From: a virus
DNA length: 60,001 nucleotides
Virus record (IMG/VR): IMGVR_UViG_3300042324_001336
Coordinates: 1 to 60,001 of that record
Reading direction: 5' to 3' (one strand)
In this document: positions 40,204 to 47,483 of the stretch, in pieces
Layout: each line of letters starts with the position of its first letter
Numbering within the stretch: position 1 is the first letter of the stretch
Program-made: the position numbers and the translations under genes
Notes under the pieces: generated by a model
Seen by the model: only the letters and a program-made list of their open reading frames with translations
What the model was told of the DNA's origin: nothing
Database searches by the model: none

Positions 40204-40719
40204 TTAATTTATCTTTGTGTTTATGATTGCGATTGCGTATGAGTTTACCAAAGGTCTTCCAGTGTTATAACAGCCAAGAGCAATATCCCATCTGCCAAAT
40301 CTCTTCTTTAATTTAGAAAGAACTCGCATTGATGTTTCGACATTGAATTCAAGATCAGTCAACAGCATGTGTTTAGTTACCTTGACGTCTTTCCATGCAG
40401 ATTGGCCAGTTGGAACCTGTATCTGCATTGCACCATACGCTGCGGCTGATGAAGTTAATTGTGGATTGTATTTCCAATCAAATGGACCATCATAACCTGT
40501 TTCTTTGTGAGCCACTCCATACGCGATATTGAAAGGAACTCCATATTGTTCAGAGTATTTCTTTAAGTAGTCGTATAATTGAATTGACGGAGGGGCATCT
40601 TGAATATTCATTACCCCATCCGGCAATTCATTCGATTTCCTTTCACGCATTTCGTAAGCCCATGTTGCGCCAAATACTACTAAGCATATTAGAACAACTA
40701 GAGATTTTACGGAGAACAT
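40204..40719 (-). CDS. Membrane-anchored lytic transglycosylase (SLT family)
   Basis: The frame is open to 40770, but ATG 40719 (MFSVKSLVVLICLVVFG) directly follows the upstream stop and starts with the membrane helix, so it is preferred. The SLT fold shows AHKETGY with catalytic Glu73, AYGAMQIQ, and ALGCYNTG. It cleaves peptidoglycan glycan strands and may aid entry, lysis or envelope remodelling. Its N-terminal anchor argues against a virion enzyme. Confidence 0.8.
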   Translation of the reverse strand: MFSVKSLVVLICLVVFGATWAYEMRERKSNELPDGVMNIQDAPPSIQLYDYLKKYSEQYGVPFNIAYGVAHKETGYDGPFDWKYNPQLTSSAAAYGAMQIQVPTGQSAWKDVKVTKHMLLTDLEFNVETSMRVLSKLKKRFGRWDIALGCYNTGRPLVNSYAIAIINTKIN

Positions 40720-40723
40720 GATT

Positions 40724-41059
40724 TTATTGTTGAGCAGCTGGTGCCACTTGTTTGTAGATGCGATTGGCATACAGGTTAAAAATAACGATACCGATTGAAT
40801 CCTGATAAATTGAATAGATTCCAGATTTTCGGTCGATTACAAGCAATTCATTTCGCTCATTGATTGCAACCGATGTTTCTGATAGGGGTTTAATATTTTC
40901 CCATTCAGTTTTTGCGGTTTTATTTGTTACCATCCAGTAGTAATAACCAATAAAGAAGCCTGCAACTAGAGCTAATGCTAAAATCATTAAGTTGCCCAAT
41001 TTTTTGCTCAACTTTCCTAATTTATCTAGGATCGTTTGCATTACTTGTTTTTTGTCCAT
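40724..41059 (-). CDS. Membrane protein, 111 aa
   Basis: The frame is open to 41161; ATG 41059 (MDKKQVMQTIL) is preferred because a GTATAATA box lies 26 nt before it. One transmembrane helix (about 24-45, LMILALALVAGFFIGYYYWM). The outer part is beta-rich. Coupled to the transglycosylase gene. Confidence 0.55.
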   Translation of the reverse strand: MDKKQVMQTILDKLGKLSKKLGNLMILALALVAGFFIGYYYWMVTNKTAKTEWENIKPLSETSVAINERNELLVIDRKSGIYSIYQDSIGIVIFNLYANRIYKQVAPAAQQ

Positions 41060-41085
41060 AACTTTTATATGTTTAAGGTTTATAT

Positions 41086-41093
41086 TATTATAC
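41086..41093 (-). promoter_or_regulatory. GTATAATA promoter-like box
   Basis: 26 nt before the start at 41059, overlapping the end of 41088-41291. Confidence 0.5.
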
Positions 41094-41291
41094 CAAAATT
41101 GGCACGCTATTGTTAATAAGTTTCCAATTGAGTCCGTCAAATCCTTCCAGCTTAAACTCACTTGGTATTTTAAAAATATTAATTACCTCATTAAGTTTCT
41201 CATACCACTTACAGAAGCACACACCAGTCATGCCAGTCAACGGACATGAGTAAGTAATCCTATACTCCAGAAAGGACTCGGTTTTTATCAT
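41088..41291 (-). CDS. Hypothetical protein, 67 aa
   Basis: Contains CPLTGMTGVCFCKW, a Cys-rich patch. It overlaps the P-loop kinase gene by 4 bp (ATGA-type), which supports it being real. Not recognised. Confidence 0.5.
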   Translation of the reverse strand: MIKTESFLEYRITYSCPLTGMTGVCFCKWYEKLNEVINIFKIPSEFKLEGFDGLNWKLINNSVPILV

Positions 41292-41704
41292 AATTTAATT
41301 TGGAAACGATCCCTCATTGCTTGTACCTTATCTGCTGGTACTCCATGCACGTTCTCTCCACCATGACGGTTCTCAACGATTAGAGAAACTACTCGGTAAT
41401 CGTATTGTTTTGCAAGATCGAAGTATGCCTGCATCTCCCACTCTTGGGTGAATGTGTTTGAGACAACAATCTCTGGGTAAAATTGTGGATTCACCAGACT
41501 GTCTTTCATTCTGGTCTCGACCTGGGATCTACACCATTCATGTGCATCCTTCAGTTTAGTAACATCAAATTCGTATGCACCAGTTTCCTTGTTGTGAAAA
41601 TACTTGTCAGCTTCGCAAACGGCATACTCATTCCATATTGAATTGGCAACAGTTGATTTACCTGCACCAGGAACTCCACGTAGGAGAATTAAGACTCTAT
41701 TCAT
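41288..41704 (-). CDS. P-loop kinase (polynucleotide-kinase/N4BP2-like)
   Basis: 138 aa. Walker A GVPGAGKS at 10-17, a NTFTQEWEM segment near 82-90 and a C-terminal HGGENVHGVPADKVQAMRDRF pattern typical of small AAA_33/N4BP2-type kinases. These include polynucleotide 5'-kinases. With the RNA ligase and HAD genes it could prepare RNA ends, but the substrate is not shown. It lies 1 nt downstream of clpP. Confidence 0.75.
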   Translation of the reverse strand: MNRVLILLRGVPGAGKSTVANSIWNEYAVCEADKYFHNKETGAYEFDVTKLKDAHEWCRSQVETRMKDSLVNPQFYPEIVVSNTFTQEWEMQAYFDLAKQYDYRVVSLIVENRHGGENVHGVPADKVQAMRDRFQIKL

Positions 41705-41705
41705 A

Positions 41706-42371
41706 TTAAGGTTTCTTTGTGATTACTTGATCTATAATTCCGTACTTAACTGCCTCTTCAGCATTTAACCAGAAATCTCTGGTTGCATCCTTCTTTACTT
41801 GGTCAGCTTTCTTACCACAGTATTTACCAAGTAGAACGAAAAGTTCATGATTGACTTTTTGCCATTCAGCCCAGTCAACTTCAGCATCCTGAATATTGCC
41901 GCTAAAACCGCCAGACGATTGGTGCAGCATTGTGGTTGAGTGTCTTAGGGAACTACGTTTGCCTTTTGTTCCTGCGCCCAATAGCACTGATCCCATCGAT
42001 GCGGCCATGCCAGTATTTACGGTTCGGATATCGGCTTTGATATAGTCCATTACGTCGACCATTGATAGACCAGACTTAACCGATCCTCCTGGAGAGTCAA
42101 CGTGCATTGTGATATCTGAATTATCAACAGAATCTAGGAACATTAACTGAGCCTGTACAATAGTTGACATGTAGTCGTTTACTGGTCCAGCGACCCATAG
42201 AATACGATCCCTCATTAATCTGGAGAAAATATCCATTTGAGTAACTCGCATTTCACGTTCCTCTAAAATATAAGGAGTCATCGATGACTCAACTTGTTTA
42301 CCGTAATAATCTAATTTCAATGAGGACACCCCGTGCTCGCTCATTGCGTACTTTTGAAATTCATTCATCAT
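41706..42371 (-). CDS. clpP: ClpP serine protease
   Basis: 221 aa. Canonical ClpP: DIFSRLMRDRILWVAGPV, SPGGSV (93-98), GMAASMGSVLL with catalytic Ser125, MLHQSSGG with His150, and KKDATRDF with Asp195. It forms the proteolytic chamber used with a Clp unfoldase, here likely the IGF-loop ClpC at 14124-16106. The N-terminal ~40 residues are longer than usual. The GTATATTA box is 5 nt before the first ATG. Confidence 0.94.
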   Translation of the reverse strand: MMNEFQKYAMSEHGVSSLKLDYYGKQVESSMTPYILEEREMRVTQMDIFSRLMRDRILWVAGPVNDYMSTIVQAQLMFLDSVDNSDITMHVDSPGGSVKSGLSMVDVMDYIKADIRTVNTGMAASMGSVLLGAGTKGKRSSLRHSTTMLHQSSGGFSGNIQDAEVDWAEWQKVNHELFVLLGKYCGKKADQVKKDATRDFWLNAEEAVKYGIIDQVITKKP

Positions 42372-42376
42372 GGTAT

Positions 42377-42384
42377 TAATATAC
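42377..42384 (-). promoter_or_regulatory. GTATATTA box, leaderless spacing
   Basis: Box, 5 nt (ATACC), then the ATG at 42371. Confidence 0.6.
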
Positions 42385-42400
42385 CAATATGAATAGACAA

Positions 42401-43270
42401 TTAGAAGTTATTAGTAGATGAATTATAGAAAACTAATCCGGTTACATTAGTCGTTTTAGTGATAGTCGGAGTTGAGTAGTTAAATGTTAGTACATCACCT
42501 CCACCGCGTTCGCCAAATTGAATTCGGACCGGATAATACGCGCCGGCCGTTAATGATGCTGTACCTGATGCTTCTACCGGCCCATGTAATCCACCATTAT
42601 TAACCGTTGCATTTGTTGTAGTGAAACCGGTCTGAGCATTTGCACCTATCCACATATACGATGCATCATCACTTGATGTGTAAAATGTATAAGTTTCAGT
42701 AGTAGCTGGTTTGAAATAACCTAACCATTGGCAACTAAAATCTGATCCATCGTCTGTTCCCGGTTCAGTAATTACAGTAGTTTGTACTGAAGTAGCTGGA
42801 TTTGCTCCGAATGTTTGAGGCGTTGCGGTTGCAAAGAAACTGACATTATCTGCAAAATACCCAGAGTATGTAGTTTTATATAAACCTGCAACGTAAGGCT
42901 GAACCCATGAAGTCCAAAATCCATTTGAATTTAACCAAGTAAGAGCAGCCGATGCGCTAGCTAAATTAGGAGATCCTCCCAAGTCCCTCTTTAAATAATT
43001 CGCCAGGTCTAGAAAAGATTGATCGGTTTTAGCTGCACTTCTGGCAAATCGAACTGTTCCGATTGCGCCTAATTGAGTTGGCTGATTACCTGCAGGTACA
43101 GGTCTACAAATTAAGTAACCGGTTGTATCTTCAGGTCCCATCCACCAAGTAACTCCGCCTGGCTGAGCTGAATAGTCTTGAGCAGACTCGCCTATTGCAA
43201 GATTTACTAAATTAGTAGCTCCTGAGATTGTAGCTTGCGATGGGTTGTATGCAAATGGAGTAGTCGCCAT
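42401..43270 (-). CDS. Late virion protein with PA14/GLEYA-like domain
   Basis: 289 aa without signal peptide. Residues about 180-280 contain QWLGYFKPATTETYTFY, SSDDASYMWIG and GAYYPVRIQFGERGGGD, the pattern of PA14/GLEYA sugar-binding beta-barrels. The N-terminal part is Ala/Ser/Thr-rich. A GATAAATAA late motif precedes it. Likely a tail-fibre-type or surface adhesin that binds host glycans. Confidence 0.72.
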   Translation of the reverse strand: MATTPFAYNPSQATISGATNLVNLAIGESAQDYSAQPGGVTWWMGPEDTTGYLICRPVPAGNQPTQLGAIGTVRFARSAAKTDQSFLDLANYLKRDLGGSPNLASASAALTWLNSNGFWTSWVQPYVAGLYKTTYSGYFADNVSFFATATPQTFGANPATSVQTTVITEPGTDDGSDFSCQWLGYFKPATTETYTFYTSSDDASYMWIGANAQTGFTTTNATVNNGGLHGPVEASGTASLTAGAYYPVRIQFGERGGGDVLTFNYSTPTITKTTNVTGLVFYNSSTNNF

Positions 43271-43291
43271 CCAATTAATTATTTTGTGTTA

Positions 43292-43300
43292 TTATTTATC
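43292..43300 (-). promoter_or_regulatory. Late promoter motif GATAAATAA
   Basis: On the minus strand 21 nt before the start at 43270. Confidence 0.55.
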
Positions 43301-43308
43301 TCACATAA

Positions 43309-43332
43309 AAAAACCGGCTGACGCCGGTTTTA
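43309..43332 (-). terminator. Rho-independent terminator
   Basis: Stem AAACCGGC/GCCGGTTT with T-run on the minus strand; ends the transcript of the unexplained region upstream. Confidence 0.85.
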
Positions 43333-43339
43333 ATTATTA

Positions 43340-43815
43340 ATGAATGGTGGTTTAAAATCAAAAGAGTGCTGTGTCATCGCTGCTCTGTTCAGCTACACTC
43401 TTTTTATCTCCTCTTCCGGCAATTAAGTACCTTTCAATTCGATGTTTATATAGTCAGAGTCTATAGTATCCCTTTGCCATATCCGCAAGACACGTTGCAG
43501 CGTAGTAACCATCCCGGCAAGGTTTATTGTACTGGGTAAAACATTTCCAATCAAGTAGTCATGGCTGCCTTTACTGTTCCTCACGCCTTTGTCCCAAACT
43601 CTACCCGCATAGTTACATGCTTTGGTCTTGCTGGTTGGGGTCAGCAACCACTACTTCATAAAGACGCTAAATGAAATAGCTTGTATCGTTATTGGATGAT
43701 TTGCCTCTGCAGGTAGTGTCACCCTTTACAACATAAACGTTACAAATGTTGGCCTTTTTGGAGTTTCGCGAAAAGTACTCATCGAAACTTTATTAACTAA
43801 AGTGCTAAAAGTTAA
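43340..43815 (-). other. Unexplained ~475-bp region, probably non-coding RNA
   Basis: It lies between a gene stop (43821) and a strong terminator. The only longer frame (43423-43647, 74 aa, TTG start) has an unconvincing composition. A hairpin TTGCTG/CAGCAA (about 43627-43646) is visible. No tRNA-like T-arm (so not tmRNA), and no RNase P or group I core recognised. Confidence 0.4.
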
Positions 43816-43820
43816 TGTCT

Positions 43821-44210
43821 TTAAACTGTCTCGTTTTCTCCTGCAAAAAAGTTCAGGATTGAACGGCTATTGCGTTGCTCATTTGATAAGCACTCAACTT
43901 GAATTTTCTTCTCTTGAATTTCTCTCTGTAAAGCGTCATGCTCTGATCGAAGGCCTGCTAATTCAGAATTGAACTTTGTACGCTCAATGAATTCAGCATC
44001 TCTTGCCTCTGCATTAGAGAAAGTTTTCTTTCCGTTTGCATCAACTTCAGAGTTAATTTCAACCTTGATTTTTGACTGGATATTGGAGATTAATTCGGTA
44101 CTCTTGTTAGACTCAGTGTTTAGGTCTAAAATTTCCATTTGCAATTCTTGGATTGCTTGAGGCAATTCCATTAATCGTTCTACTGTGTTAGTTAAATTTG
44201 TATTTGTCAT
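43821..44210 (-). CDS. Coiled-coil protein, 129 aa
   Basis: Long helix with two coiled-coil stretches, ending SRSILNFFAGENETV. The frame is open to 44231, but ATG 44210 (MTNTNLTNTVERL) has the better A-rich leader. No catalytic motif. It may be a small structural or DNA-metabolism accessory protein. Confidence 0.55.
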   Translation of the reverse strand: MTNTNLTNTVERLMELPQAIQELQMEILDLNTESNKSTELISNIQSKIKVEINSEVDANGKKTFSNAEARDAEFIERTKFNSELAGLRSEHDALQREIQEKKIQVECLSNEQRNSRSILNFFAGENETV

Positions 44211-44294
44211 TTGTTTTAAATTAAGATACACTATTACTATACTATTAAAAATCGATTTAGGTTTAATCGGATGATAAAAAATCTAAAAAATTTG

Positions 44295-44368
44295 TGGACC
44301 ATTCAGGGCTCGAACCTGAGACCTTCGCATTATGAGTGCGCTGCTCTAACCAACTGAGCTAAAGGTCC
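44295..44368 (-). tRNA. tRNA-Met/Ile2(CAT), elongator type
   Basis: Loop CTCATAA on GCGCA/TGCGA; no CCA. Whether it is elongator Met or lysidine-type Ile2 cannot be told by eye. Confidence 0.9.
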
Positions 44369-44419
44369 TGGTGGAGGGATTATTTTTTTAGAGTAGAATT
44401 CGCCCACCTCAAAACTACT

Positions 44420-44506
44420 TGGTGCCGCAGGTAGGATTCGAACCTACTCAGCCTTACGACAACAGATTTACAGTCTGTCCTGACTCTCCAACTTCAGCGC
44501 TACGGC
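44420..44506 (-). tRNA. tRNA-Tyr(GTA)
   Basis: Class II; loop CTGTAAA on ACAGA/TCTGT; CCA encoded. Confidence 0.94.
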
Positions 44507-44644
44507 AGGTAAGGAAATGAGAAGATGGTTCAGTGGACATCTCATTTTACGATTAGCATTACTCTGGTGAATGCCTGCAAACTCCGATTATGTCAGTCAG
44601 CATTCACTCTCGAACTATTGACACAATCATTCCCTAATCAACCT
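44507..44644 (-). ncRNA. Structured inter-tRNA spacer
   Basis: Perfect 8-bp inverted repeat GTGAATGC/GCATTCAC (44567-44607) and an AATGAGA/TCTCATT hairpin. No gene. May be a processing signal or independent RNA. Confidence 0.4.
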
Positions 44645-44719
44645 TGGCTGGGTGTCCAGGATTCGAACCTGGGACCACTCGATTAACAGTCGAGAGCTCT
44701 ACCGCTGAGCTAACACCCA
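44645..44719 (-). tRNA. tRNA-Asn(GTT)
   Basis: Loop CTGTTAA on CTCGA/TCGAG; CCA encoded. Confidence 0.94.
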
Positions 44720-44726
44720 ATAAAAT

Positions 44727-44826
44727 AAAAGAACCTCGACCACCATTTCAGCGCAAGCGCGTGCTTTCAGCTAGGCTTGAACGTTACGTCCTAGCTGGTG
44801 GAGTCAGCCTCTACTAAGGTTCTTTT
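44727..44826 (-). ncRNA. Multi-branched structured RNA candidate (spacer Asn-Pro)
   Basis: Closed by a perfect 10-bp stem AAAAGAACCT/AGGTTCTTTT (44727-44736 with 44817-44826). Nested inside are CCACCA/TGGTGG (44740-44745, 44796-44801) and AGCTAGG/CCTAGCT (44769-44775, 44790-44796), sharing one base. It fills almost the whole spacer. Confidence 0.55.
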
Positions 44827-44827
44827 G

Positions 44828-44904
44828 TCGAGATGGCAGGATTCGAACCTGCGAGTTCTCCTGCTCCCAAAGCAGGCGGGGTAACCGGACTCCCCAACAT
44901 CTCG
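44828..44904 (-). tRNA. tRNA-Pro(TGG)
   Basis: Loop TTTGGGA on CCTGC/GCAGG; no CCA. Confidence 0.93.
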
Positions 44905-45193
44905 ATAATTTGCTCCATACTGAGACTTGTACGAAGACTGGATTTTAACGGGTTTCTCTGACTGTTTCGAGAACCATATCCCTTATTGACGTCTTAGACT
45001 ATACGGTCCTCCCCCAATAAGTCTTTTTCATTAGTGTCTTACCACATAAAAACCTGTCAACTCTCTACGTCGGCGCGGCAGAGTCTTGCTCACGTTTACC
45101 CGAATCGATCCCCCATTAAGGTCGAGGACTTTTTCACTACCATCGCTTTTTTAAAGAATGCGACCAATCTTACTGAGTATCTCTTGCTCATAG
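44905..45193 (-). other. 289-nt inter-tRNA spacer with hairpins
   Basis: No gene or tRNA seen. A 7-bp inverted repeat CTTATTG/CAATAAG (about 44982-45021) and smaller hairpins suggest structure. Confidence 0.35.
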
Positions 45194-45266
45194 TAGTCCC
45201 TGTAGGATTCGAACCTACGACCCTCTGCATGTAAAACAGATGCTCTACCAACTGAGCTAAAGGACT
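45194..45266 (-). tRNA. tRNA-Val(TAC)
   Basis: Loop TTTACAT on TCTGT/GCAGA; no CCA. Confidence 0.93.
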
Positions 45267-45347
45267 GTTTGATACGCTTTCGCCCCCTGTATGACGTATC
45301 ACCGATGTTTGAGGTCGGCCTCGAACCATTAAGGGAGCCACCGGTCG

Positions 45348-45420
45348 AGCGGATGGCGAGAATCGAACTCGCATCTCCAGCTTGGAAGGCTGGAGTAATA
45401 AGCCATTATACGACATCCGC
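45348..45420 (-). tRNA. tRNA-Gly(TCC)
   Basis: Loop CTTCCAA on CC-AGC/GCTGG; discriminator U; no CCA. Confidence 0.93.
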
Positions 45421-45423
45421 TTA

Positions 45424-45499
45424 TGGAGCGGGAGGCCGGGTTCGAACCGGCGACCTCAACCTTGGCAAGGTTGCGCTCTACCAACTGAGCTACTCCCGC
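45424..45499 (-). tRNA. tRNA-Gly(GCC)
   Basis: Loop TTGCCAA on CAACC/GGTTG; CCA encoded. Confidence 0.94.
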
Positions 45500-45678
45500 A
45501 AGTGGGTGGGATCAGACGCGTTCTGCCCACCGGGACCTCGTCGTTAGAAAGTCTTGCGACTAACCAGAGCGTACCGAGACACTATCTAACTTCGACTTGA
45601 GGTAGTCACGGCCGCCTCTGATCCTCTCAAGTCTATTTCGTATCGTGGCAAAATGCGGCACGACCCTAATACGATGTG
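45500..45678 (-). ncRNA. Structured inter-tRNA spacer
   Basis: Perfect 8-bp inverted repeat GACTTGAG/CTCAAGTC (45594-45633), plus TCGTG/CACGA and GTTAG/CTAAC hairpins. No gene. Confidence 0.4.
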
Positions 45679-45752
45679 AGCCTCCTGACGGATTCGAACC
45701 GCCGACATCCTCATTACAAGTGAGGCGCTCTGGCCAACTGAGCTAAGGAGGC
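45679..45752 (-). tRNA. tRNA-Thr(TGT)
   Basis: Loop CTTGTAA on CCTCA/TGAGG; no CCA. Confidence 0.93.
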
Positions 45753-45757
45753 AATGT

Positions 45758-45834
45758 TGGTGGACCGTGAGAGACTCGAACTCTCGACCCCCGCAGTGCA
45801 AGTGCGGTGCTCTAGCCAACTGAGCTAACAGCCC
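45758..45834 (-). tRNA. tRNA-Ala(TGC)
   Basis: Loop CTTGCAC on CCGCA/TGCGG; CCA encoded. The Ala-specific G3-U70 pair is present (GGG.../...TCC). Confidence 0.94.
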
Positions 45835-45838
45835 ATTT

Positions 45839-45978
45839 AAGAACAACGTTGGAGTACCCGTCTCGCTCCAATCTTAACAGCTTCATCAGAGTTTTCTCTG
45901 GGCCCAGGCTGAGGGTGGTGAACTCTTGATCCGACCGTGATTGTCGACATCACATTGGCCGGAGAGACCGTTGTTCTT
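45839..45978 (-). ncRNA. Multi-branched structured RNA candidate (spacer Ala-Glu)
   Basis: Closed by a perfect 10-bp stem AAGAACAACG/CGTTGTTCTT at its two ends. Inside are TTGGAG/CTCCAA, CAGAG-TTTT-CTCTG and GTGAT/ATCAC hairpins. Same architecture as 44727-44826 but different sequence. Confidence 0.55.
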
Positions 45979-45980
45979 AG

Positions 45981-46052
45981 TAGCCCGTACGAGAATCGAA
46001 CTCGTCTCTCACCCGTGAAAGGGGCGTGTCCTAACCGATAGACTAACGGGCC
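45981..46052 (-). tRNA. tRNA-Glu(TTC)
   Basis: Loop CTTTCAC on CGCCC/GGGTG; no CCA. Confidence 0.92.
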
Positions 46053-46057
46053 AAATA

Positions 46058-46239
46058 AAAGTATACCGTGCTCCGGTTTTTACTTATGGTTTGTTCCCCA
46101 TAACCTGATACTGTGCACAGTAGAGCAGGGACCTGAACAGAGTACCTTGGGTCATTTATATCTCTCCGGTTGGGTAGCTAATCCCATGGAGCCAAGGTTC
46201 CTTTCATCCGTGCAAGTCGGACTTCTGTTGATATACTTT
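46058..46239 (-). ncRNA. Multi-branched structured RNA candidate (spacer Glu-Asp)
   Basis: Closed by perfect 8-bp stem AAAGTATA/TATACTTT. Inside: TTATGG/CCATAA hairpin, ACTGTGCACAGT palindrome, and ACCTTGG/CCAAGGT (46144-46150, 46192-46198). Confidence 0.55.
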
Positions 46240-46241
46240 CG

Positions 46242-46313
46242 CGGTCCCACCGGGAATCGAACCCGGCATACCGCCGTGACAGGGCGGCGTTATAGCCGAT
46301 TAACTACAGGACC
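46242..46313 (-). tRNA. tRNA-Asp(GTC)
   Basis: Loop CTGTCAC on CCGCC/GGCGG; no CCA. Confidence 0.93.
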
Positions 46314-46319
46314 ATTTCT

Positions 46320-46422
46320 CTCCAGTTCACTCCTACCCTGTGGGTATACCGTGACGGGTTGTTTATCCATGCAAATCTACCTGAAGAGCGATTGGTTTGC
46401 GCTCGACGTGCATGGATCCGGG
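46320..46422 (-). ncRNA. Structured spacer upstream of tRNA-Asp
   Basis: Perfect 9-bp inverted repeat ATCCATGCA/TGCATGGAT (46365-46417) enclosing GAGCG/CGCTC, and a separate TACCC-TGT-GGGTA hairpin. Confidence 0.5.
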
Positions 46423-46528
46423 TGATTAGAGCCGGACTCGAACCGGATACCGTGCAAGACGGAGTAGACAACCTTACCTCTTTCGAGTTCGGGACTTGGG
46501 TACCATCCCGCATTACGCCCATCTAATC
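46423..46528 (-). tRNA. Anomalous class-II-like tRNA gene, anticodon unresolved
   Basis: 106 nt. Acceptor stem GATTAGA/TCTAATC is perfect, and a T-loop (CCGG-TTCGAGT-CCGG) and a variable-arm-like hairpin CCGT-CTTGC-ACGG are present. The D/anticodon region is longer than normal, and a CTC-GAAA-GAG hairpin occupies part of it. A CTCGAAA loop could be a CGA (Ser) anticodon, but its stem does not pair. No CCA (ACCC). Confidence 0.5.
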
Positions 46529-46533
46529 ATTAG

Positions 46534-46605
<72 letters not shown>

Positions 46606-46610
46606 ATATG

Positions 46611-46681
46611 TTGTCCCGCAAGGATTCGAACCTCGATCTTCTGGACCAAAACCAGACGTGCTGCCATTACACCACAGGACA
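46611..46681 (-). tRNA. tRNA-Gln(TTG)
   Basis: Loop TTTTGGT on TCTGG/CCAGA; no CCA. Confidence 0.93.
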
Positions 46682-46778
46682 ATTTTCAATCTCCAATAAG
46701 TCAAAGAACTCTTGTTAAACTTATATGATTACTATACCACATTAGGTTTAATTTAGTCACTTTCTTTCGAAAGATTTG

Positions 46779-46849
46779 CACGGTCGGAGAGATTCGAACT
46801 CCCATCTAGGGTTTTGGAGACCCGCATGCTACCATTGCACCACATCCGT
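46779..46849 (-). tRNA. tRNA-Trp(CCA)
   Basis: Loop CTCCAAA on CGGGT/ACCCT-type stem; one A-A mismatch in the acceptor stem; no 3' CCA. Confidence 0.9.
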
Positions 46850-46858
46850 GTATTCTTT

Positions 46859-46936
46859 TGGTTGCGGGACCCGGACTCGAACCGGGAACTTCAGCTTATG
46901 AGACTGACGAGATAACCGCTTTCTACGCATCCCGCA
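46859..46936 (-). tRNA. tRNA-Met/Ile2(CAT), second elongator type
   Basis: Loop CTCATAA on TCAGT/GCTGA; CCA encoded. With 44295 and 46534 this gives the usual trio of CAT tRNAs (Met, fMet, Ile2). Confidence 0.9.
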
Positions 46937-46941
46937 ATGTT

Positions 46942-47018
46942 TGGTTGGAATAATAGGAATCGAACCTATAACCTTTCGCGTATCAGGCGAATGCTCTAAC
47001 CAATTGAGCTATATTCCA
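46942..47018 (-). tRNA. tRNA-Ile(GAT)
   Basis: Loop CTGATAC on TTCGC/GCGAA; CCA encoded. Confidence 0.94.
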
Positions 47019-47024
47019 GTTTAG

Positions 47025-47098
47025 TGTCCCCGACAGGACTCGAACCTGTGACTCCCTCATTAAAAGTGAGGTGCTCTAACCAACTGAGCTACGAAGAC
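47025..47098 (-). tRNA. tRNA-Lys(TTT)
   Basis: Loop CTTTTAA on CCTCA/TGAGG; no CCA. Confidence 0.93.
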
Positions 47099-47176
47099 CT
47101 GTGTATTTAGACCTGTAACTCTGGGAGTCACTGGGCCTTTAGCGTTTACGTTTCATATTCTTATTCATTTTTTTGT

Positions 47177-47252
47177 TGGTGGTGAGGGGCGGGATCGAAC
47201 CGCCGACACCAGGATTTTCAGTCCTGTGCTCTACCATCTGAGCTACCTCACC
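47177..47252 (-). tRNA. tRNA-Phe(GAA)
   Basis: Loop CTGAAAA on CAGGA/TCCTG; CCA encoded. First tRNA of cluster 3 in transcription order. Confidence 0.94.
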
Positions 47253-47266
47253 ATGCTAAAACAAAA

Positions 47267-47293
47267 AACCTCGAATTTTTTAGGTTCGAGGTT
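47267..47293 (-). terminator. Rho-independent terminator
   Basis: Stem AACCTCGAA/TTCGAGGTT followed by TTTT on the minus strand, 25 nt after the small gene 47318-47449. Confidence 0.82.
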
Positions 47294-47317
47294 CGTTGTT
47301 GTTAGTTATGTAATTTC

Positions 47318-47449
47318 TTAACTTATACCACTAGAACCTCGCAATACCCCAAAATCTTTAATCGTCTCCATTGCAATCACATTAACTGTGCCTGCCGGAT
47401 ACTGATTCCAGTTTTGAGTATTTTTTGATATGTTCGTAGTTATTTGCAC
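47318..47449 (-). CDS. Small late protein, 43 aa, GTG start
   Basis: The frame starts at GTG 47449 and reads QITTNISKNTQNWNQYPAGT..., ending GSSGIS. It has both a GATAAATAA and a GTATAATA box upstream and a terminator just after its stop, so it looks like a complete transcription unit. Function unknown; a minor virion peptide is possible. Confidence 0.5.
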   Translation of the reverse strand: MQITTNISKNTQNWNQYPAGTVNVIAMETIKDFGVLRGSSGIS

Positions 47450-47470
47450 GAGTTTAATTTTTTTGTCTAG

Positions 47471-47479
47471 TTATTTATC
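47471..47479 (-). promoter_or_regulatory. Late promoter motif GATAAATAA
   Basis: 21 nt before the GTG start at 47449. Confidence 0.5.
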
Positions 47480-47483
47480 TAGT

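Noticed and set aside
41706-42371. HK97-type prohead protease instead of ClpP
   Set aside because: The sequence follows canonical ClpP through the whole catalytic core and is not beside capsid genes; a T4-like phage should use gp21.
43423-43647. 74-aa ORF in the unexplained region
   Set aside because: TTG start without promoter box, unnatural composition; listed only inside the region entry.
43340-43815. tmRNA
   Set aside because: No tRNA-like T-arm or GGGG/acceptor ends and no tag reading frame ending in ALAA-like residues.
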